DNA from: Bacillota bacterium
Lineage (GTDB): Bacteria > Bacillota > Bacilli > Bacillales > Bacillaceae_J
DNA: 20,255 nt
Assembly (NCBI GenBank): GCA_023457235.1
Contig: JAEWMK010000013.1
Location: 1-20,255, forward strand
Reading direction: 5' to 3'
Of the stretch, positions 1 to 7,347 are shown piece by piece (the stretch's first letter is position 1; each line of letters begins with the position of its first letter). The position numbers were made by a program, and so were the translations under genes. The notes under the pieces are model-generated. The model did no database searches. It was given only the letters and a program-made list of their open reading frames with translations, and was not told the origin of the DNA.

Positions 1-345
1 GTCGCAAACCATATTGCCTTCGTGGACGGGAAGACCTTCACAGAAGCAATCCTCAATGGCAACATGAATTTCATTTTCGTTTCGCGAAAGTATCCGCGGA
101 ATGCCAATTCTCAATTGTTCAAACAACTCCAAAACTTCTTCGATCGAGGAGACTTGCATACTCTCACCAATTTTTCTGCCGACCGTCATTGTTGTGTTTT
201 TTCCTTTCATCGGCAACCCTTGGTACATACCGATTAATCTTACAGAGCGAAACAGTTCCAACGGCACAGATTCTCCTAATGTATCTCGTTTAATTTTTTT
301 CATATCTTCAAAAGTAAATAAATTCGTCGTATTCATTACGATCAT
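1..345 (-). CDS. V4R-like domain protein, 3' end cut by window edge
   Basis: About 115 residues are visible, reading leftward from ATG at 345 with no stop before base 1, so the C-terminus is missing. A GGAG sits 4 bases before the ATG at 345; a second in-frame ATG at 336 is the alternative start and gives the N-terminus MNTTNLFTFEDMKKIK. The visible part runs through a G-rich stretch (MYQGLPMKGKNTTMTVGRKIGE), a predicted helix, a short strand region and then CFCEGLPVHEGNMVCD. This order and the closing Cys/Gly/Pro/Cys pattern resemble the V4R (4-vinyl reductase) small-molecule or metal-binding domain. The family call is by eye and rests on the pattern only. A perfect Fur box lies 19 bases upstream of the start, which suggests expression under iron limitation. 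The divergent neighbour is a cyclic-di-GMP protein. Confidence 0.5.
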   Translation of the reverse strand, partial: MIVMNTTNLFTFEDMKKIKRDTLGESVPLELFRSVRLIGMYQGLPMKGKNTTMTVGRKIGESMQVSSIEEVLELFEQLRIGIPRILSRNENEIHVAIEDCFCEGLPVHEGNMVCD

Positions 346-363
346 TCAACTCCAATCTCTCAC

Positions 364-378
364 TGATAATCATTATCA
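364..378. promoter_or_regulatory. Perfect 7-1-7 Fur box
   Basis: TGATAATCATTATCA is an exact match to the Bacillus Fur consensus TGATAATnATTATCA (7-1-7 inverted repeat). It is not the PerR version (TTATAATnATTATAA) or the Zur version (TCGTAATnATTACGA). It lies 19 bases upstream of the V4R-like start on the minus strand and overlaps a GATAAT that could be that gene's -10 element. Repression of the V4R gene by iron-loaded Fur is the simplest reading. The site is about 70 bases upstream of the inferred start point of the divergent PAS-GGDEF-EAL gene. Confidence 0.75.
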
Positions 379-399
379 CAAAGACGTAAAATAAAATCC

Positions 400-441
400 T
401 TGATTTAAATCAATTACTTCTATGAAAAAGCATAGTATCAT
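400..441 (+). promoter_or_regulatory. FNR box with class II promoter spacing
   Basis: TTGATTTAAATCAA (400-413) is a perfect palindrome and an exact match to the E. coli-type FNR/ANR/DNR consensus TTGAT-N4-ATCAA. Its centre is 406.5. A -10-like TATCAT at 436-441 puts transcription start near 448, so the box centre falls at about -41.5, the classic position for direct activation by FNR. The transcript would carry a leader of about 30 bases with the GGAGGTGAG ribosome site of the PAS-GGDEF-EAL gene. The start point is inferred from spacing alone. Confidence 0.65.
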
Positions 442-479
442 ATTCGACATAGCGGGATGGAACCGGAGGTGAGGGGCCT

Positions 480-2096
480 TTGCATCTTTATAAAGAAGCA
501 CTTCAACAATTGCAGGATGGCGTACTGATCACAAATATGGACGGAACGATTCAATTTGCCAATACAACTTTCCTAAAAAGGAGTGGCTATAGCGAGAGTG
601 AAATTCTCAATCAAAAAGCCAATTGGTTGTTTAGCAATACCATTAATGCAACAAGAGAATGGCAAGGAGAGATCGAGCTAAAGCTAAAAAATAACGGCAC
701 AAAAACACAATGGGTCAATGTGAATCCAATCAAAGCCGAAAATGGAGTCACAAAACATGCCGTTATTATGCTTTCAAACTATGAAAAAAGTGAGCTTGAT
801 CCATTAACGAAATTGCCTAATCGCTATTTATTACAAAAACAGCTGGAAAATATTCTAGTCCATTCGCAAAAGAATGGGAAGATCTTTGCTGTTTTATATA
901 TGGACCTTGATCGTTTCAAATTTGTAAATGATACATTAGGTCATTCTTATGGGGATTTATTATTGCAACAGGCATCACGAAGACTAAAGAACAGCATCGG
1001 GGAGGAACATGTCTTAGCTCGAATGGGTGGAGACGAATTTATTTGTGTTTTGCAGAATTTGCAAAACGAAGCGGATGCTGAAAAGGTCGCCAAAAGTATC
1101 GTTTCTGGTTTTTCTCAGCCTTTTACATTACATGATATTGAAATCCATATATCGACAAGTATTGGAATTAGTCTTTTTCCATATGATGGGGACGATGATG
1201 AAACTCTTCTTACAAACGCTGATTCTGCCATGTACAGGGCAAAGAAAAAAGGTAGAAATCAGTATGAAAAAGCAAATGTTGAGGTCAGCGCCGGTTGTTT
1301 TGAACGGCTTCTTATTGAAAATAACCTTCGAAAAGCGTTGGAGAAAAATGAATTATCGTTAAATTTTCAGCCGCAATTGGATATAAGAAACGAAAAGGTC
1401 ATCGGCTTTGAGGCGTTATTAAGATGGAATCATCCTGACCTGGGAAATATTCCACCTTCAGACTTTATTCCGATTGCTGAAGAAACGGGACTAATCCTTC
1501 CGATTGGGGACTGGGTTTTAAAAAATGCTTGTTTGAAATTAAAGGAATGGGAAAAAGCAGGGTTTCACCCACTGCGCATGGCCGTTAATTTGTCAGCCCA
1601 ACAATTTTTGCAAAAAAATATGGTTGAAAAAATTAAGGCCGTTATCAAAGAAACTTCCATTAATCCGGAATGCCTCGAGCTCGAGATCACTGAAGGAGTT
1701 GTGATCCATGATATTGATTCAGCTATTTCGGTCCTGCAGCAGTTAAAGGAGATCGGCGTTCAAATTTCAATTGATGATTTTGGAACAGGCTATTCTTCAT
1801 TAAATTATTTAAAAGAACTACCGGTTAATACACTGAAAATTGACCGCTCATTTATCTTCGATATTGATACAAACGCAAGCAGCAAGGCGCTGACAGCAGC
1901 GATTACAACAATGGCCCATGATCTTAAACTTAATGTAGTAGCAGAAGGGGTCGAAACATATAAACAATTATCCTATGTAAAAAAATCATCATGTGATGTA
2001 ATTCAAGGCTACTATTTTAGTAGACCTCTGAAAGCCGATCGCGTCATCGATTTTTTAACTACAAATTTTGAAACAAATACACAAAGTTGTATTTGA
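480..2096 (+). CDS. PAS-GGDEF-EAL cyclic-di-GMP turnover protein
   Basis: This 538-residue soluble protein makes or breaks the second messenger cyclic di-GMP. The start is TTG at 480, chosen because GGAGGTGAG lies 7-8 bases upstream. Residues 1-105 are a PAS sensor (LQDGVLITNMDGTIQFAN). The GGDEF cyclase domain spans about 106-265, with the signature MGGDEF (GGDEF at 183-187) intact; no RxxD inhibitory site is seen five residues before it. The EAL phosphodiesterase domain spans about 275-530. EAL is at 311-313, and the other catalytic motifs are also present: AVNLSAQQF, LEITEG, DDFGTG (432-437), LKIDRSF with Lys453, and AEGVET with Glu489. Both catalytic domains therefore look active, though in such hybrids one often dominates. 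There is no membrane segment. The perfect FNR box upstream suggests induction without oxygen; the PAS ligand is unknown. Confidence 0.93.
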   Translation: MHLYKEALQQLQDGVLITNMDGTIQFANTTFLKRSGYSESEILNQKANWLFSNTINATREWQGEIELKLKNNGTKTQWVNVNPIKAENGVTKHAVIMLSNYEKSELDPLTKLPNRYLLQKQLENILVHSQKNGKIFAVLYMDLDRFKFVNDTLGHSYGDLLLQQASRRLKNSIGEEHVLARMGGDEFICVLQNLQNEADAEKVAKSIVSGFSQPFTLHDIEIHISTSIGISLFPYDGDDDETLLTNADSAMYRAKKKGRNQYEKANVEVSAGCFERLLIENNLRKALEKNELSLNFQPQLDIRNEKVIGFEALLRWNHPDLGNIPPSDFIPIAEETGLILPIGDWVLKNACLKLKEWEKAGFHPLRMAVNLSAQQFLQKNMVEKIKAVIKETSINPECLELEITEGVVIHDIDSAISVLQQLKEIGVQISIDDFGTGYSSLNYLKELPVNTLKIDRSFIFDIDTNASSKALTAAITTMAHDLKLNVVAEGVETYKQLSYVKKSSCDVIQGYYFSRPLKADRVIDFLTTNFETNTQSCI

Positions 2097-2130
2097 TTAT
2101 ATACTAAAAAACTAAACAGGGGTGGACCAT

Positions 2131-2388
2131 ATGCTTGATGTTAAATTAGAAGGAAACAAAGCCATTATTGATGTACGTGAAAATATTAAAAGAGGGGAAC
2201 ATCCACGTGGCAAAATTTTGGACTACGTAAAACAGGCCCCTGCAGGGACCATTTTCGAAATTCATTTACCACTTTATGCGCAACCGTTAATCAATGCGCT
2301 AAGTGAACTTGGAATGAATGCGATTATTAACGAATTAGGACCACAGCATTACCGTATCATGGCTGTAAAAATTAACGAAGAAGCATAA
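2131..2388 (+). CDS. DUF2249-like small protein
   Basis: The product is an 85-residue soluble protein. ATG at 2131 is preferred to the in-frame GTG at 2122 because AGGGGTGG lies 5 bases before it. The pattern DVREN..GEHPRGKI near the N-terminus, PAGTIFEIHLP in the middle, PL..AL and the closing ELGPQHYRIMAVKI match the layout of DUF2249 domains (DxR...HP.I, L.pG....., P.PL, GP..WRV.I). Such domains are often encoded near hemerythrins and anaerobic or nitrogen-oxide metabolism genes, but their biochemical role is not established. The gene lies 34 bases after the cyclic-di-GMP gene, so it may share its transcript, and is convergent with the FNR-type regulator 21 bases away. No terminator hairpin is obvious between them. 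Confidence 0.72.
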   Translation: MLDVKLEGNKAIIDVRENIKRGEHPRGKILDYVKQAPAGTIFEIHLPLYAQPLINALSELGMNAIINELGPQHYRIMAVKINEEA

Positions 2389-2409
2389 TCCTAAGTATTT
2401 ACGCACTAA

Positions 2410-3108
2410 TCACAAACCAGCTAAAGCTTTTAACGTATCCAAATTGAGCACCTGAATCACTCTGCGCTGCTTTACTGCAATAATTTCTTGTTCCGCAAAT
2501 GATAGTAATTTGCGGCTCAGAGTTTCAGGTGTTGTTCCTATCAATGAAGCTAAATCCTTTTTGGGGATCGGTAACATAAACTCGTTATTCCTAACCTCAA
2601 CCTTTTCGAAAAATAGCAGAATTACCCTAGCTAACCGCTTTTCCACTTCCATAAGGCTAAGCAGACTCATCCACTCATCAGCCAAAAACAAGCGATTATT
2701 TAAAGCGTTAATAAAGTGAAGTGCCATTGTCGGATTTTTTCCAAGTGTATCTAAAAAGGCTGCTTTTTCAATCGAGCAAATTGTCGTTTGTTCAAGTGCT
2801 TCCGCATTAGCATAATGGTCACTATTTTGCAGCAAGGCAAATTGTCCAAAAAAGTCCCCGGGAAATAGGAGGCGAATAATTTGCTCCTTCCCCTCTTCGT
2901 TTACTTTTGAAAGCTTGATTAATCCTTCATGAACAACAAAAAGAGTATCAGAATGCTCCCCTTCACGAAAAATATAGTCTCCCTTTTTATAGCAACTGCT
3001 ATTTGTTACAGATTGTAAAGTTGCCAGCTCTTCGTGATCCAGTCCCTGAAAAACCGGAACAATGCGTAAACAAGATGATTGATGATTACAATTTTGAGTA
3101 CAGCACAT
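2410..3108 (-). CDS. fnr: FNR-type oxygen-responsive transcription factor
   Basis: This is a Crp/FNR family regulator of 232 residues. ATG at 3108 is chosen because AAGGAAGG sits 9 bases upstream; the frame stays open to an ATG at 3189, but that extension lacks a ribosome site and overlaps the operator palindrome. The N-terminus has C2, C3, C7 and C13 (CCTQNCNHQSSCLRIVP), followed by a cyclic-nucleotide-binding fold (about 20-140, RLLFPGDFFGQFALL). Cys111 lies in ALEQTTICSIE, which aligns by eye with E. coli FNR around Cys122 (ALETSMVCEIP). All the cysteines needed for a [4Fe-4S] oxygen sensor are therefore present. The helix-turn-helix (about 183-205) has TPETLSRK, giving the E-x-x-S-R triad that reads TTGAT half-sites. 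B. subtilis Fnr instead carries its cluster cysteines at the C-terminus, so this looks like a different subtype. Sensing of oxygen rather than NO is inferred. Confidence 0.85.
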   Translation of the reverse strand: MCCTQNCNHQSSCLRIVPVFQGLDHEELATLQSVTNSSCYKKGDYIFREGEHSDTLFVVHEGLIKLSKVNEEGKEQIIRLLFPGDFFGQFALLQNSDHYANAEALEQTTICSIEKAAFLDTLGKNPTMALHFINALNNRLFLADEWMSLLSLMEVEKRLARVILLFFEKVEVRNNEFMLPIPKKDLASLIGTTPETLSRKLLSFAEQEIIAVKQRRVIQVLNLDTLKALAGL

Positions 3109-3171
3109 TGTGATATACCTTCCTTGAAAGTATTTATAACCTAAATCTAACCGTAAAATAGTGGGAATGTC

Positions 3172-3185
3172 GTGATATATATCAC
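3172..3185. promoter_or_regulatory. Crp/FNR-type palindrome upstream of fnr
   Basis: GTGATATATATCAC is a perfect 14-base palindrome centred 71 bases before the regulator's ATG. Read as TTGAT-N4-ATCAA it departs only at the two outer bases. Read as TGTGA-N6-TCACA (with flanks, CGTGATATATATCACA) it has one mismatch. If bound as a class II site, start would fall near 3137 with TAGATT as -10; a better TATAAA lies at 3133-3138. Autoregulation of the adjacent FNR-type gene is the likely role. Confidence 0.5.
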
Positions 3186-3199
3186 ACAATCATAAAAGT

Positions 3200-3244
3200 A
3201 AAAAGGCAAAAATCTACTTCAAGCTAATGAAGTTGATTTTTGCC
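3200..3244 (-). terminator. Rho-independent terminator of the 88-residue gene
   Basis: On the minus strand, GGCAAAAATC and ACTTCA pair with TGAAGT and GATTTTTGCC around a short loop, followed by TTTTT (3204-3200). The last codons and stop of the upstream minus-strand gene form the 5' arm. It lies just before the promoter region of the FNR-type gene and would insulate it. Confidence 0.6.
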
Positions 3245-3490
3245 AACCATCATATGAAAGGAATCTTTAAATCCAATAGAAATCAATTTAATCTTAATCA
3301 AGGCCGTTAAAAATAAAAGTTCCAAGCTGCTTCGAAGTCCTAATTCAATCCTTGACTTTTCTTCTTCAATCAATTCGAAATAAATATCTTCAATCTTCTC
3401 GTTATTAAAAAAGTTTCTATCTTTCTTTTGCACCTTCAAGATACTTTCAATTTGAGAAACTAACTCGCGATTTGTTAATTTTCTAATCAT
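3224..3490 (-). CDS. Unrecognised 88-residue protein
   Basis: I do not recognise this family. ATG at 3490 is chosen because GAGGTGAA lies 8 bases upstream; an earlier in-frame ATG at 3517 lacks a ribosome site. The product begins MIRKLTNRELVSQIESILKV, is strongly charged up to about residue 52, and then has a more hydrophobic stretch (LELLFLTALIKIKLISIGF, about 55-75) that could be an amphipathic or membrane-associated helix. There is no Cys and no known motif. A good ribosome site and a terminator hairpin that includes its stop codon argue that it is a real gene. It is transcribed toward the FNR-type regulator but separated from it by the terminator and the operator palindrome. Confidence 0.55.
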   Translation of the reverse strand: MIRKLTNRELVSQIESILKVQKKDRNFFNNEKIEDIYFELIEEEKSRIELGLRSSLELLFLTALIKIKLISIGFKDSFHMMVGKNQLH

Positions 3491-3606
3491 CAAGAACTTC
3501 ACCTCGAAATTGAACATTTATTATAAATCCAATTATAGCGAACTATAGTGAATGATGGAGTTAACATTGTCACACCTATGAAAAAAAGTTTTTCCAGACT
3601 AAAACT

Positions 3607-3644
3607 AAAAGCCTGTAGAGAGCAATTTTTCTCTACAGGCTTTT
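3607..3644. terminator. Free-standing bidirectional terminator hairpin
   Basis: GCCTGTAGAGA (3611-3621) pairs perfectly with TCTCTACAGGC (3630-3640) around an 8-base loop, with AAAA before and TTTT after, so it could stop transcription in both directions. It sits between two divergent genes (unknown gene on minus, yqfL on plus), where no annotated gene ends. It may end a small RNA, or act in a long yqfL leader if that promoter is further upstream. Confidence 0.75.
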
Positions 3645-3664
3645 CATGTTTTAGAAAAATTTTG

Positions 3665-3693
3665 TTTTTTTGTAATAAAACGTTACGTATAAT
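3665..3693 (+). promoter_or_regulatory. Possible sigma-A promoter for yqfL-ppdK
   Basis: TATAAT at 3688-3693 is a perfect -10 hexamer. Only a T-run (TTTTTT at 3665-3670) is present 17 bases upstream as a poor -35. Start would be near 3700, about 50 bases before the yqfL start and downstream of the terminator at 3607-3644. No CcpN-like site was clear. Confidence 0.4.
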
Positions 3694-3750
3694 TTTTTGA
3701 ATTGTATTACAATAAATGTGAGGTAAAAGCAGATAAGGAAGTGAGTGCTA

Positions 3751-4566
3751 TTGGAAAATAAAGAAATAGTTTATATTGTTTCAGATTCAGTCGGAGAAAC
3801 AGCTGAGCTAGTAGTGAAAGCAGTGGCAACACAATTTAACCGTGGTTATGTCGAAATCAAACGGCAAACATACGTTGAAAGCTTTGAAGATATTGAAGAT
3901 GTATTGGCGATGGCGATACACGGTTCTGCGATCATTGCCTATACAATCGTTATACCGACCTTAAAAGAATACTTAGATAAAAGAGCAAAAGATATAGGCA
4001 TCCATGCGGTTGATTTATTGAATCCATTAATGGAAGCCTTTATCAATAAGTTTAATCAACAGCCGAAATATCAGCCTAAATTAATGAGAAAGCTCGATGA
4101 CGATTATTTTCGCAAAATTGAAGCGATTGAATTTGCGGTTAAATATGACGATGGCCGTGACCCGCGTGGAATTTTGAACGCTGATATTATTCTGATTGGT
4201 GTTTCACGAACATCAAAAACACCACTTTCCATGTATTTAGCACATAAACGCTATAAAGTAGCTAATGTTCCAATTGTTCCTGAGATCAAGCCTCCGGACG
4301 AATTATTTAAAATGCCAAGAAATAAATGTGTTGGGTTAATCATCTCACCTGATAAATTAAATGCCATTCGCAAAGAACGCCTGAAAAATCTTGGATTAAA
4401 ATCTGAAGCGAATTATGCAAGTCTCGAACGTATTCTAGAAGAACTCGATTATGCTGAGAAAATTATGAAACGGATTGGCTGCCCAATCATTAATGTCTCT
4501 GACAAAGCTATTGAAGAAACAGCTGACTATATTTTAGATATTCTAAAAAAAGAGAGGAGTTCGTAA
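3751..4566 (+). CDS. yqfL: PPDK regulatory protein (DUF299 kinase/phosphorylase)
   Basis: This bifunctional enzyme switches pyruvate, phosphate dikinase off by ADP-dependent threonine phosphorylation and on by phosphate-dependent dephosphorylation. TTG at 3751 is taken as start (271 residues, as in B. subtilis YqfL, about 270): AGGAAGTGAG lies just upstream, whereas the GTG at 3745 overlaps that site. The N-terminus carries the family signature IVYIVSDSVGETAE. The P-loop-like GVSRTSKTP is at about 150-158, preceded by DGRDPRG. The gene lies one base before ppdK, its expected target, whose Thr450 two residues before the catalytic His is the expected phosphorylation site. In B. subtilis yqfL is paired with ccpN; that gene is absent here. 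Confidence 0.93.
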   Translation: MENKEIVYIVSDSVGETAELVVKAVATQFNRGYVEIKRQTYVESFEDIEDVLAMAIHGSAIIAYTIVIPTLKEYLDKRAKDIGIHAVDLLNPLMEAFINKFNQQPKYQPKLMRKLDDDYFRKIEAIEFAVKYDDGRDPRGILNADIILIGVSRTSKTPLSMYLAHKRYKVANVPIVPEIKPPDELFKMPRNKCVGLIISPDKLNAIRKERLKNLGLKSEANYASLERILEELDYAEKIMKRIGCPIINVSDKAIEETADYILDILKKERSS

Positions 4567-4567
4567 G

Positions 4568-7243
4568 ATGAAAAAGTACGTTTATCTGTTCAATGAAGGA
4601 AATGCAAGTATGAAGGAGCTTTTAGGAGGAAAAGGAGCCAATTTGGCAGAAATGACAAACATTGGCCTCCCTGTTCCTTCCGGATTTACAATTACGACTG
4701 AAGCTTGTAATGCCTATTACGATTCAGGCAAAGCGATTTCCCCTGAAGTGAAAGAGCAAATTTTAATTGCACTTGAGAAGCTTGAACAACAGACAGACAA
4801 ACGTCTTGGAGATCCAACGAACCCACTCTTAGTATCCGTTCGTTCAGGTGCTGTTTTCTCAATGCCTGGTATGATGGACACAATTCTTAATCTTGGCATG
4901 AACGATGAAACTGCCCTTGGGATGGCGGAATTAACGAATAATCCTCGTTTTGTCTATGACTCTTATCGTCGTTTCATTCAAATGTTTTCAGATGTAGTTC
5001 TTGGTGTTGATGTTTATTTCTTTGAACAATTATTAGAAGAATATAGAGAGGAAAAAGGCTATTCATCTGACCCTGAATTAACGGCTGAAGATTGGCAGGA
5101 GGTTATTAAAGGTTATAAAGAAATTGTAAAAAAACGAACGAAAAAGGATTTTCCTCAGGATCCACGGGAACAACTCTTTCTTTCTATTAATTCCGTATTT
5201 GATTCTTGGAATAATCAGCGGGCGATTGTGTACCGTCGTTTAAATAAAATTCCTAGCCATTTAGGAACAGCCGTTAACATACAAATGATGGTATTTGGAA
5301 ATATGGGAGATGATTCTGGTACCGGTGTTGCCTTTACACGTAATCCATCAACCGGGGAGGCTGTCCTTTATGGTGAATACTTAATCAATGCCCAAGGTGA
5401 AGATGTAGTTGCCGGAATTCGTACACCTAAACCGATCCTTACTCTTAAAGATGAAATGCCTACGGTATATCAACAATTTGCGGATATATGCCATCATCTT
5501 GAACAGCATTATAAGGATATGCAGGATATTGAATTTACGGTTGAGCGGGGGAAACTTTTTATCCTTCAAACTCGTACAGGCAAAAGAACAGCCCAAGCGG
5601 CGATTCGCATTGCGGTTGAAATGGTTGGGGAAGGAATTATAGATAAAAAGACTGCCATCTTGCGTGTTGATCCAGATCAATTAAATCAATTGCTTCACCG
5701 GCGTCTTGACGATACAGTGGAGCGCAGTCTGTTAGCCAAAGGATTACCGGCATCACCGGGTGCTGCAACAGGTGGAGTTGTCTTTGACGCGGATGAAGCC
5801 GAGTCTCTTGGAAATGAAGGAAAGAAAGTCATTCTTGTCCGTCCTGAAACAACTCCAGATGATATTCATGGTATTGTCGCTGCACAAGCAGTTGTAACAA
5901 GCCGTGGTGGCATGACAAGTCATGCGGCCGTTGTTGCAAGGGGGATGGGAAAAGCCTGTATTTGTGGATGCGAGGACCTGAAAATAGATTTGAGCAAAAA
6001 GCAGTTCATTGTTGGTGAGGCAGTTGTGAACCATGGTGATGTAATTACAATCGATGGTGGCACAGGAGAAATAATGCTCGGTGAAATTCCAATGATTGAA
6101 CCAGAGCTGTCTGAAGAATTCAAGTTGTTATTAGAGTGGGCGGATGAAACGAGAAAATTAGGAGTCAGAGCCAATGCCGATAATCCTGTAGATGCTTTGA
6201 GGGCATTTGAATTTGGTGCCGGTGGAATTGGGTTATGCCGAACAGAGCATATGTTTATGGATCCAAAACGAATCCCAATTGTTCAAAAAATGATCCTTGC
6301 AGAAACTTACGAGAAGCGTAAGGAAGCACTTGACCTGTTATTGCCGATGCAGCAAGTAGATTTTGAAGGCATTTTTGAAGCGATGCAGGGCTTACCTGTT
6401 ACAATCCGCCTACTAGACCCGCCACTTCATGAGTTCTTGCCTGATAAAGAAGAGCTTCTAGTCGAAGTGACAAAATTGCAAATTTTGGACCCGGATAATA
6501 AGGAACTTCAATATAAAGAAAAGCTATTGAAAAAGGTAAATCAGCTGGCTGAATTCAATCCAATGCTAGGTCTCCGTGGCTGTCGCCTTGGTATGATGCA
6601 CCCGGAAATCTATGAAATGCAGGCAAAAGCAATTTTTTACGCAATTGCTACACTAAATGACAAAGGCTTACCAGTGAAGCCGGAAATTATGATTCCGCTT
6701 GTAGGGCATGTAAATGAATTAAAGGAAATGCGCGAGCTCGTCATCAGTGCGGCAAATGAAGTGCAACACGAAACAGGTAAGGAATTCAATTACCTTATCG
6801 GCACAATGATTGAAATCCCTCGTGCAGCATTGACTGCAGACCAAATTGCGGAAGAGGCGGATTTCTTCTCATTCGGTACAAACGATTTAACCCAAACAGC
6901 CTTTGGGTACAGCCGTGATGATGCGGAAGGAAAGTTTTTACAAGCCTATATCAGCCATAAAGTTCTGCCTGAAAATCCATTTGTCGTTCTTGACCAAGAA
7001 GGAGTAGGAAAGTTAGTGGAAATAGGAGTCAAATTAGGACGTCAAACAAACCCAACCTTAAAAACAGGTATTTGTGGCGAGCATGGCGGCGAAAAACAAT
7101 CTATTGAATTCTGCTACAATACCGGCTTGGACTATGTAAGCTGTTCACCATATCGTGTGCCATTAGCACGACTTGCAGCGGCGCAGGCGACAATTAAGAA
7201 GGAGCAGAATGTAGGGGAAATGGAGCTGCAAGGGCGGAAATAA
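4568..7243 (+). CDS. ppdK: Pyruvate, phosphate dikinase
   Basis: The enzyme interconverts pyruvate, ATP and phosphate with PEP, AMP and pyrophosphate in the cytoplasm, allowing PEP synthesis from pyruvate or pyrophosphate-driven glycolysis. The 891-residue length is typical or slightly long. The N-terminal ATP-binding region begins KKYVYLFNEG..LLGGKGANLAEM and includes SVRSGAVFSMPGMMDTILNLG. The phosphohistidine domain has GGMTSHAAVVARGMGKACICG, with His452 as the phosphocarrier and Thr450 as the regulatory site. The C-terminal PEP/pyruvate barrel has GLRGCRLG, DFFSFGTNDLTQ and the catalytic Cys836 in GICGEHGGE. Every key motif is intact. ATG at 4568 has GAGAGGAG 8 bases upstream, inside the end of yqfL, so the two genes are translationally linked. 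A strong terminator follows. Confidence 0.97.
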   Translation: MKKYVYLFNEGNASMKELLGGKGANLAEMTNIGLPVPSGFTITTEACNAYYDSGKAISPEVKEQILIALEKLEQQTDKRLGDPTNPLLVSVRSGAVFSMPGMMDTILNLGMNDETALGMAELTNNPRFVYDSYRRFIQMFSDVVLGVDVYFFEQLLEEYREEKGYSSDPELTAEDWQEVIKGYKEIVKKRTKKDFPQDPREQLFLSINSVFDSWNNQRAIVYRRLNKIPSHLGTAVNIQMMVFGNMGDDSGTGVAFTRNPSTGEAVLYGEYLINAQGEDVVAGIRTPKPILTLKDEMPTVYQQFADICHHLEQHYKDMQDIEFTVERGKLFILQTRTGKRTAQAAIRIAVEMVGEGIIDKKTAILRVDPDQLNQLLHRRLDDTVERSLLAKGLPASPGAATGGVVFDADEAESLGNEGKKVILVRPETTPDDIHGIVAAQAVVTSRGGMTSHAAVVARGMGKACICGCEDLKIDLSKKQFIVGEAVVNHGDVITIDGGTGEIMLGEIPMIEPELSEEFKLLLEWADETRKLGVRANADNPVDALRAFEFGAGGIGLCRTEHMFMDPKRIPIVQKMILAETYEKRKEALDLLLPMQQVDFEGIFEAMQGLPVTIRLLDPPLHEFLPDKEELLVEVTKLQILDPDNKELQYKEKLLKKVNQLAEFNPMLGLRGCRLGMMHPEIYEMQAKAIFYAIATLNDKGLPVKPEIMIPLVGHVNELKEMRELVISAANEVQHETGKEFNYLIGTMIEIPRAALTADQIAEEADFFSFGTNDLTQTAFGYSRDDAEGKFLQAYISHKVLPENPFVVLDQEGVGKLVEIGVKLGRQTNPTLKTGICGEHGGEKQSIEFCYNTGLDYVSCSPYRVPLARLAAAQATIKKEQNVGEMELQGRK

Positions 7244-7292
7244 AGATAAAAGCGAAATGTGAACGCAAAAAAGAAAAGCTAACACATCATAA

Positions 7293-7335
7293 AACAGCAT
7301 GATTATTCTTAAAGAAGTAATCATGCTGTTTTTTT
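7293..7335 (+). terminator. Terminator after ppdK
   Basis: AACAGCATGATTA (7293-7305) pairs perfectly with TAATCATGCTGTT (7318-7330), giving 13 base pairs and a 12-base loop, followed by a T-run. It ends just 12 bases before the next gene's ATG, so that gene either depends on read-through or has a promoter hidden in or before the hairpin. No good promoter was seen between 7244 and 7347. Confidence 0.88.
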
Positions 7336-7347
7336 GGAGAGGATAAA

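Noticed and set aside
22..394. Plus-strand ORFs of 71 and 97 residues at the left edge
   Set aside because: They are antisense to the V4R-like coding frame, lack ribosome sites, and overlap the Fur box region.
3109..3189. Longer N-terminus for the FNR-type regulator from ATG at 3189
   Set aside because: No ribosome site precedes it, and it would run through the operator palindrome. ATG at 3108 has a good ribosome site and gives the family's usual length.
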